Assembly (NCBI GenBank): GCA_015680685.1
Contig: MNCI01002337.1
Coordinates: forward strand, 126,905 to 190,904
Source: Gnetum montanum
Taxonomy: Eukaryota; Streptophyta; Gnetopsida; Gnetales; Gnetaceae
Length of the DNA stretch: 64,000 nucleotides
Direction of reading: 5' to 3'
This document shows positions 56,720-64,000 of the stretch, piece after piece. Every line of letters begins with the position of its first letter. Position 1 is the first letter of the stretch. Under the pieces are notes generated by a model, which saw nothing but the letters and a program-made list of their open reading frames with translations, did not search any database and was not told the origin of the DNA. The position numbers and the translations under genes were made by a program.

Positions 56720-57540
56720 TGATGAGCAATGAGATACCCCTATGCTCAACCATACAAATACAAGTGTGTATGCGCGATTCGGTTGAACTCCATGGATGAA
56801 CTAGTTATGACACCTAGACAGTTATATGTTGATTGTAGTTTGCTGTCTTTTCACCTGGACCAGTGGTAGCTTTGTCACGTATGGTTTAGTCTAGGGTGAG
56901 GCATATAATGTTGTCCTAATTCTACATTACTCTTGATAACAGAAAAGATAAATTGATGAAATTAATAATGAAAGAAAAAACTTAAATTAGCTTATGGTAA
57001 TGGTATCCATCCTTAACCATCCATACACATCTTGGACTTCGTGGGATTATTGCTAGGTGTGCCAAGTATTCGCACTTAAATGCTCATGATTAAGGTGTAC
57101 ACATTATGATTAATGATAGGAAGAGTAAATAACAATAAATCAATTGTTAACTAAATAAGGCATTAAATAATTAAAACAAAAAAATTAATCTAAGTAAATG
57201 CTGTAATGATGGAAGTAATCTCAAACTTTATTAACAGTCATGGACATGTCCAAGTATGTCACACTCGAACAAAGATGTTGTACAATCACAAACATCACAC
57301 TACGGGCATGCACTGAGAATAACTAGCTTGAAAGAAAGAAATTGAAAACTAAACTACCCAAAGAAGAAAAGAACTTCTAACTCCCCCAAAAATTAATTTC
57401 TCATTGTGCACTTGAGTGCTGTATTTATAAGCTAACATAAGAATCATGATATCGCATATACGATATCATATCTAGGCTATGATATCGCATACCTGATATC
57501 GTGTATCCAATATCGAAGCTTGGCAAATTGCAATTCATCA
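56720..57540 (-). mobile_element. 5' LTR of E4
   Basis: 821 bp, TGATGAGCAATGAG to AATTCATCA. TATAAATA on minus lies at about 57421-57429. The U3 array at 57445-57520 holds five ATATCG-type palindromes: ATGATATCGCAT, ACGATATCATAT, ATGATATCGCAT, CTGATATCGTG, CCAATATCG. Confidence 0.92.
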
Positions 57541-58500
57541 TTCTTCCTTTTGAAAGCATGAGCTTTTTCATATGAATATTAATATGTTCATAGGACTCAC
57601 TGGGAAAATATTTTAAAGTCTTCATTAAATGTAGAAAAACAAACTACTCATGATATTAGTTGGATTGATCGGTGGTAGCAAGTTACTTCTAGAGTTAGAA
57701 ATCATGCTTGATGGTCTGAAAAGAAATTTGCTAAGTGTAAGTGTGAAGTTGAAGAAGATCTTACAGAATCTATCAAGCAAATGCAAATTCTTTAAGACTA
57801 TAATCCCTTTTATTTTAAAACTCAAAATTCCTTGGCTAAAGCTTGTAATGCTAAATAATGTTAGAATGCTTTTGAAGCTAAAAGTGAACTCACTAAAAGT
57901 TGGGTTAGCTTAAAATTGAAGTTGAACCTTACAAGGAATTTTTTAAAGTTCTAAAAGAAAAGGGTCAAGTACCTACGCTATAATTCCTTTATATAAATGA
58001 TTTCATCATTACAAATCTTGAAAGTATAATACTTTTTTTTATCAAATCAATTTTCTTCTATTTTTTCTTCTTAAGGTTTTAGCAAGAAATTCTTCTATGC
58101 CTCTAATAATCATATTCCTCATCTTATAACAAAATCATATCAAAGTATTCTTCAAGCAAAAATTATAGCAAAAGAAATTAAAGTAGTGGCTTTTAGTTTA
58201 GCATATGGTAAAGCTCAAGGATTTGATGGTTTTTCAATTGATTTTTTAAGAAGAATTAGGACATCATTGGAGATGATCTCTTTCATGTTTTTCAAGAAGC
58301 CATTAAAAAACATTTCTCTTGGTAAAGGAATTAATAAATATTTGATTTTTATTCTTCCTAAGTTTTGGTGTAGGAAAATGACACTGACTAGAAGAGTTTG
58401 GTTACTCATTTTAGATGGTTGTTGCTCTCTAGCTCCACCAAGGCATGGATGCCTCCAAATAGCTATTTACTAGTTTTAATGAGCTAATTATAGCTATGAT
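57541..58500 (+). pseudogene. L1-like LINE remnant, copy 2, second part (before and start of RT)
   Basis: Resumes the LINE interrupted at 48451. It has DISWIDRW-QVTSRVRN, then KCKCEVEEDLTESIKQMQI and LAKACNAK, typical of the region between endonuclease and RT. Near 58195-58365 are the RT fingers: GKAQGFDGFSIDFL, FFKKPLKNISLGKGINKYLIFILPK. RT motifs beyond this point are not found. The same truncation point is seen at about 6540 in copy 1. Confidence 0.78.
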
Positions 58501-59312
58501 TTATATTTAGTTAAGTATTTATTGAAAGTTAAAGGTATTTTTTGAGTTTTTGATTACTTAAAATGAGCTTACTCTTTTAACTATTTTCCAATTCTAGTAA
58601 CTTATTTTAAACATCTTTTTAATCATTAGGTTCTAAATCCCACATATCTATAATTGTAAATTAATAACTTTATGGAAATCATGATTTTATGACTTTGATC
58701 TATCTACTAACACACTTCCAAAAAACTATATTTATAAAAGTAATGCTAAACAGAGCCAAAATCTGAGATCTAAGAAGTATTTATAAAGATCAAACTTATA
58801 CTGAGAATGACTCAAATTCCACATTAAGCTCATTAGAATTAACGCTTGGAAAAGCTATCCCTTTCAATGGGTATAATAAAAATAAGCTAAACCTTTATAT
58901 TTTAGGAAAATAGCTTACTCAAAAATATTTTATCTACTAAAATATAGCTATGTGTAAATCTAGCTAAATAAGTAAAAAGCTAGCTAGTGAAATGACAAAT
59001 TGAGAAAAAACCAAAAGAGAAAAACCTAACCTATCTTAGAATGTCGTTACAAAAAATGTCTGTGAGATTTTTTTTGAAAGTTCCCCTCCTCCTTTTTACA
59101 AGTATTCTTAAAGCATTATATAGTAGCTTTTGGCAATTATAATGGTTATAAATTTATGGCTTGATTAAGTTCATGGTTTCTTTGTAGAGTTGTAAATCTT
59201 TTGACAATTATTTAACTGCTTGGAAGGTCTTTTTGATTTTCTAAATTTGTTGATCCTTTATTATCAAATATTATAAGATTCTTCCATAATTGAATAAGAA
59301 TTTAATCACTTG
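58501..59312. repeat. Unassigned AT-rich part of the duplicated block, copy 2
   Basis: Matches 6650-7478 closely, including AAGTATTTATAAAGATCAAAC and AGCTAGCTAGTGAAAT. No domain recognised. Confidence 0.6.
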
Positions 59313-59897
59313 TGATGAGTGGTGAGGTACCCCAACACTCTACCATACAAGTCACAAGTGTTCACATGCGACTAGATTGTAATCCGTGGATGGACAATGT
59401 AAATATGCTAGAAGTTGATAGTAAGTTTGTGATCATTGTTTTCCCACTTTGAGTTAGTAAAGTCTAACTATATGGTTTAATTCAAAATGAGACATATGAG
59501 ATGTGATGTTGTTAGGCTCAAATTACTCCTAGTAGTAAATATGATTGAAAATGAAATCAAAGTTTAAATCTAAGTGATATAGAAATGGAAATCTATTCGA
59601 GATTAGACCGATGAGTATTTAGTCTTGGCTTGTCAGTCATGTCTTGGGCTGGTGTAATCATTACTAGAATTACTCCTAGTAGTAAATATGTTTGAAAATG
59701 AAATCAAAGTTTAAATCTAAGTGATACAGAAATGGAAATCTACTCTAGATTAGAGCGATGACTATCTGGTCCTAGCTTGCTGGCCATGTCTTGGGCTTCT
59801 ATAATTAAGACTAGAATTACCAAGTGGAGTTACTACTAAGTGAATAAAAACCACTACTAGGTTACCAAACAATTCCACTTACATGCTCAAAACTAGT
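59313..59897 (-). mobile_element. E2-type LTR, copy 2 (left part)
   Basis: TGATGAGTGGTGAGGTACCCC, with the CAACACTCTACCATAC wording of the LTR at 7479. It is inserted at exactly the same flanking sequence (AATCACTTG). It contains a 147-bp tandem duplication (59521-59667, 59668-59814). It is cut at 59897 by insertion of E7; the U3 part would lie beyond the right edge. Confidence 0.75.
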
Positions 59898-60746
59898 TGA
59901 TGAGTCACCAAATAAGTGACCTGATATTGGATCCATAATACGTGATATTGGATGGGCCAAGCGACATTAGACACGTGATGTTGGAGCTTGTCTCATTGGC
60001 TATAAATAAGAGATAGGGGCGCTTGGTCTTTGGGGGTAGTCTTTTAGTCCCTTAGCTAAACTGTTGAAATTTTTCTATTCTAGAGTTAGAATTATTTCTA
60101 AGTGCCTGCAATAGGAGTCATAGAGTGAATATATCTTTATTCGAGCATTATGTACTTGAGCACACCTTATGTTCGGAAATAAAGATGAACTTTGTGATAA
60201 ACCTTGCAACATTTAGAATAGCCTAATTATTACATTTAATTTTGTTTATTGTTATATGATGCTTTCAGTAGTTAATTAATGCTATTTATATAGAATTATT
60301 AATTATAAATTATCAATGAATTAGTACACTTAGCATGACCACTTCAAGCATATGTGAGACACTTGGTAACCTAGTAACAACTAGCGTTTGGTAATCCCAA
60401 TACTGTTACACTAGTTTAGGATGTGTTTGGAGAGTGGGAACGCATGCTGGTGTTAGGATTTAATTCACATTAGAGTTACAAAACCCATTACTTAATTAAA
60501 TATTTTCATTGCACATACTTAGAAGACTATGATAGAAAATATAAAAGAAAAACATAAAAATAATACACCTCAAGTTTACTTAACCATACAATTGTGCCTT
60601 ACAAGTAAGCTTAGAAAGACAATGACTGCATAACTCATCCTTGTTCTATGTAGGTGCATAAGAACTTAATCCTTAGAGTTCAATCGAATCGCGTGCGAAT
60701 GCTCGTATTCGTATGGTTGTTCATAGGGGTACCTCATCACTCATCA
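59898..60746 (+). mobile_element. 5' LTR of element E7
   Basis: 849 bp, TGATGAGTCACC to CACTCATCA. U3 words are GATATTGGA, ACGTGATATTGG and ACACGTGATGTTGG (a decayed array with two ACGTG cores) at 59931-59978. TATAAATAAG lies at about 60001. An AATAAAGATGAAC signal lies near 60178. The PBS follows. Confidence 0.88.
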
Positions 60747-60766
60747 TTGGTGTTGTTGCTAGAGAT
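60747..60766 (+). other. primer-binding site of E7 (tRNA-Asp type)
   Basis: TTGGTGTTGTTGCTAGAGAT: same site as in the other elements, with all CpGs decayed. Confidence 0.78.
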
Positions 60767-60882
60767 TTTGTTGTTTGTGCACTGATTAGAACTTAGGAAA
60801 TCTTTCCATCATTGGAACGAACCCTTAAAGTTAGCTATCGTACAATCACCAGAAAAGAGTACCGCACACTGAGTAATCAATC

Positions 60883-63560
60883 ATGTCTCCTTCTTCTTAT
60901 GAGAGTGCTTCACTGACTAGGTTTGATACCATGAACAATCAGAGGCGGGGTGTACATGATGATCCACTAGTACCCCAATAGTTTTGTATGGTATGCACTC
61001 ATCCTGATGAGTATGTACTAGACTTTACCTTTATATTCCACTAGGATGAATAGCTGCAATGATGTGATTTAGAAGGTAACATAATGCTTCCTCTTGATCG
61101 CTCAATCCTAAGCATGCTTGTTCATGATCTCACATGAATTTGTATGTAGCACTTCTAGGAAAAGTACATTGTGCATGAACAAGACTCGAGAGAGTATTGA
61201 CCCATGAAGGCACAATGCCAGAGGGATATACAATAGGAAAGACATTATGAATCCATGAACGAAAAGTGGTCTTAGGATGTCTCGTACGTACTAAGTGAAA
61301 ATGACGATGGTGAACTTGTCTTGGGAGGTTTTCCAAAAAATGATATTCCTCTCATTGACTTTGGTCAAGGAGTTGAGTACCAAAATCTTCACTCAACTAT
61401 TCATAATCTAGGTTTTGGTACCAATGGATAGAAACGGTCCAGAAAAGGAACAAAAATGCATGACAATGATGGACATTTCGATCGTGACTGTGACCAAGGT
61501 CATGACCATCAAAGAGAAGGTGACAGGAACCATCATGATGATGGTCCTCCTTCCTCTTCACCTTCATCATCTTATTCCCCCTCTCCTTTAGGATCTAAAT
61601 GCAGTCATAGAGGTTGAGACCATGAGGAAAATGGTAGGAAAAATAGAAATTATCAACAAAATAGTAGAGAAAGGGGATAAGGGCATTCCAGGGAGACACA
61701 TCACAAAAGAAGGAAGAGTAGGAAACAACATAGGAATCATAGATGCCATAGGCATCATGATCACGATGAACCCCTACTTGCCACCCAAAGTATGTTAAAT
61801 ATAACACAGGTTGTTAGGATGCCAACAAGGCACCAGAAAGATAGTAGGATCAAAAGACTAAATATGAATATGTTGATCCTCAAAACCATTTACAAGCATT
61901 CCACAATGCATGTGCCTTGTAGAATATAGAAAACAAATGGACACTGATCAAGGAAGTAGAAATCTAGTGTCGGTCCTTAGAATTGAAATCCATTCATCGA
62001 TGGAGTACCATGTTGGAGCTATTCAATGTAAGTATCAAACATACTCCCAAGTGTCCAACCTGTGTATGAAAATCCAAGGATGGAAACAAGGAGGACACAA
62101 ACCCTTGGATGCTACCATGGGCCAATATTATTTTCTATTACATCATTGCCCTAGCCATGGTTACTCACAAAAGGAACAACTACACCATCTCGAAGATGGG
62201 CTTAGGTACAAAACATGAAGAACCCTTGGGACTTATGCCCAACGAAGACTATCTAAGCTCAAAGCCCATCAAATACAAGTATTGTTGAAGCAAGTTGCCA
62301 AGGAGGAAGGCGAGTTGAGGAAAAGAGAAAGTGCAAAGAAGTATAACAGAGATCCTTCCCTTCAAAAGAAGGAAATTAGATTTTGNTTCTATTACATCAT
62401 TGCCCTAGCCATGGTTACTCGCAAAAGGAACAACTACACCATCTCAAAGATGGGCTTAGGTACAAAACATGAAGAACCCTTGGGAATTATGCCCAATGAA
62501 GACTATATAAGCTCAAAGCCCATCAAATACAAGTATTGTTGAAGCAAGTTGCCAAGGAGGAAGGCAAGTTGAGGAAAAGAGAAAGTGCAAAGGAGTATAA
62601 CAGAGATCCTTCCCTTCAAAAGAAGGAAATTAGATTTTGTGAAGATGAAGAAGAGTCACCACTTGAAGAGATGGTGAATAGAAAGACTTTGCCCATTTAA
62701 AAATTTGCATCAGAAGTATCAGCAAAGGTGGACCAAATGTGGAACTCCTTAGATGAAAAATTTTAAACTATTCTAAAAATAGTAGAGGAGTCTAGAGAAC
62801 AAAGTAGTGACTGAGAGAGAAGAAAAAAGAAAGAAGCTAAGTATGCACATAATAAGGGTAAGGGAAAAGTAGCCATCATTGAAGAGGTTATGGATTCGAA
62901 TACAAACAATGATGGTGGATGTGAGATATGCCAATATGACCATCCTAAAGGATGTTGCCTAGTAGTGTCACATCTACAAGAGTCTGGGGTGTATGCAGTA
63001 AACCCATGGTTAAATAGACAAAAAGCACTCAGAAGGTTACCTTATCCTCAAGTTAATCCAAGGTAGTTCCACCAACCCTTGACATATTATTCAAGTGGAC
63101 CTCCACCAAAATTGAACAAATAGTATCAATAGTGGTGACACCCACAATCATGGGGAATGCCACTACCACATCAATAGTACCCTTACCATCAACCTAACCC
63201 ATACAGGTATTACATTCAATAGCAGATCTCTCCACATGACTCTACTCATCACATTTCTCTTCAACCTCACTACCAGACCCCTGAGTATTATAGAAATTCT
63301 TTGTCTAGGAGTGATGCCCCACATACGTACTATTCTTCTCATCCATCTACATCTCTTCCACCCTCGGCTCCATTACGACCTACTCCAACTATGTAGGGTG
63401 AGCTTCCTACCCAGCCACAACAATGTAATGCTACAAGGGTTGTCAATCTTCAACCTACTGTTGGTTTGGACAACCAATCAAAGAAGAAACCTTTCTTTAG
63501 AACCAATAATCCAACCAAGTTCTTACAACCACAAGCAGCTAATTATCCAAATGCCCAATC
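60883..63560 (+). pseudogene. gag: gag of E7
   Basis: Starts MSPSSYESASLTRFD at 60883. The N-terminal block CTHPDEYVLDFTF, then GNIMLPLDRSILSML, matches E5. An Asp/His-rich then Ser-rich region lies at 61440-61600, core words at 61980-62240 (VSNLCMKIQGWKQGG), a charged linker, the knuckle CEICQYDHPKGCC at 62920-62958, and a Pro/Gln-rich tail to about 63560. A 253-bp segment is present twice around a single N at 62386, which breaks the frame. It belongs to the E3/E5 gag type rather than the gag-only type. Confidence 0.85.
62133..62639. repeat. 253-bp direct duplication around one N (likely assembly join)
   Basis: 62133-62385 and 62387-62639 are equal in length (253 bp) and differ at only about seven positions. 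They are separated by exactly one N at 62386. This is what results when two contigs with overlapping ends are joined without merging the overlap. Confidence 0.9.
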
Positions 63561-63609
63561 ATTTTTTGAATCTTTAGAGCTTCCTTCGAATCAAAAATTG
63601 CACTCAACG

Positions 63610-64000
63610 CACACTGTCTTGTTAACCCATGCCATCACTAATTAGATTAAAGTTGGCTATCTTCCTAGGAAACTCTCTAATCCTAGAAGTCTTTTTATTT
63701 ATTTGCAAATTATTGGAAATGAGCCTTGCAAAGCTCTTTTGGATTCAGGTTTTGGTGTTAATTTGATCTCCTAGGAAATGTATAAAGCATGGAACTTATT
63801 TCCACTAAAGAAGAGTAACATTCATTTAGAGTTGGCTAACTAGTCCATCATTGTTCCATTGGAACTAGTGGAGGACATTGTTACCACTATTTGTGGGTGC
63901 TCGTATTTGGGCGATTTCCTTGTGATCCAAGTTAACCATTGCAAGGGGGACTTCCCAATCATAATGGAAAGAGCATGGCTAAGTACAATTGATGCATGCT
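63610..64000 (+). pseudogene. Aspartic protease region of E7 (partial)
   Basis: VGYLPRKLSNPRSLFIYLQ, PCKALLDSGFGVNLIS with catalytic D-S-G near 63741-63749, LELVEDIVTTICG, YLGDFLVIQV and FPIIMERAWLSTIDA at the window edge. Three in-frame stops. Element type beyond the edge cannot be known: pol may or may not follow. Confidence 0.85.

Larger units (their letters stand above)
48452..57540 (-). mobile_element. Gag-only LTR element E4 with extra ORF
   Basis: 9.1 kb between LTRs at 48452-49270 (3') and 56720-57540 (5'), flanked by TTGTT and TTCTT (target duplication with one mismatch). The element splits an L1-like LINE. It has PBS, gag, a T-rich tract, the conserved box, an internal TATA, the extra ORF and a PPT. 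Protease, RT, RNase H and integrase are missing: gag ends near 54240, followed by SHDQMFSHGGHPPF-like wording and untranslated DNA. It is a non-autonomous relative of E3 and sister of E6. Confidence 0.9.

Noticed and set aside
1-64000. Host protein-coding gene
   Set aside because: Every frame with recognisable motifs is retroelement-derived; no exon-intron structure or conserved cellular domain was seen.

Overview
This window looks like repeat-filled intergenic DNA from a large plant genome. It is AT-rich and visibly CpG-depleted, and I found no host gene, rRNA or intact tRNA gene in it. Almost every recognisable stretch comes from LTR retrotransposons of one Ty3/gypsy group. These are Athila-like by three signs: a primer-binding site matching plant tRNA-Asp, RT wording of the FMDDFS and MVQEGIVLGHRIS type, and an extra ORF after integrase. 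Two kinds of LINE and some Ty1/copia debris are also present. The mix suggests a gymnosperm or another plant with a giant genome. That guess is an inference, and the species cannot be read from the sequence. All coding regions carry stops or frameshifts, so every gene here is a pseudogene.

Layout, left to right. E1 (-), 1-2058: gag end, PBS and 5' LTR, running off the left edge. 2065-7478: a block with two LINE fragments head to head (minus-strand LINE with an animal-style ORF1, then plus-strand L1-like LINE). E2 (-), 7479-9657: a 3' LTR plus the end of the extra ORF. Its LTR is split by a solo LTR (+, 8213-9046) with a perfect 5-bp target duplication. E6 (+), from 9658: gag-only element with a 3' region carrying an internal TATA and motif array. 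14.3-20.2 kb: scrambled copia pieces, minisatellites and a LINE C-terminus. 20159-21010: LTR (-). E5 (-), 21455-28478: complete gag-protease element with perfect GATAG target duplications, lacking RT, RNase H and integrase. E3 (+), 28874-42074: the only element in the window with gag, protease, RT, RNase H and integrase, plus the extra ORF. 42075-43533: unassigned. 43534-59897: a second copy of the LINE block and E2-type LTR, interrupted by E4 (-), 48452-57540, a gag-only element with the extra ORF. E7 (+), 59898 to the right edge: LTR, PBS, gag and start of protease.

How the parts relate. E1, E3, E4, E5, E6 and E7 share LTR ends (TGATGA...TCATCA), the tRNA-Asp PBS, related gag proteins and a zinc knuckle of unusual spacing. 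The gag-only and gag-protease members were therefore probably mobilised by an autonomous relative such as E3. Each LTR has a very short U3: a cluster of short palindromic or tandem words followed by a TATA box about 65-135 bp from the LTR start. The clearest new observation is a second TATA-plus-array module inside the elements, upstream of the extra ORF. It resembles the U3 of the same element: GATATCG words in E6, CATCAA/TTGATG words in E3. This looks like a two-promoter retrotransposon whose promoters share one cis-code.

Limits: no alignment, domain search or genome lookup was possible. Boundaries come from reading shared ends, and family names rest on recognised motifs.
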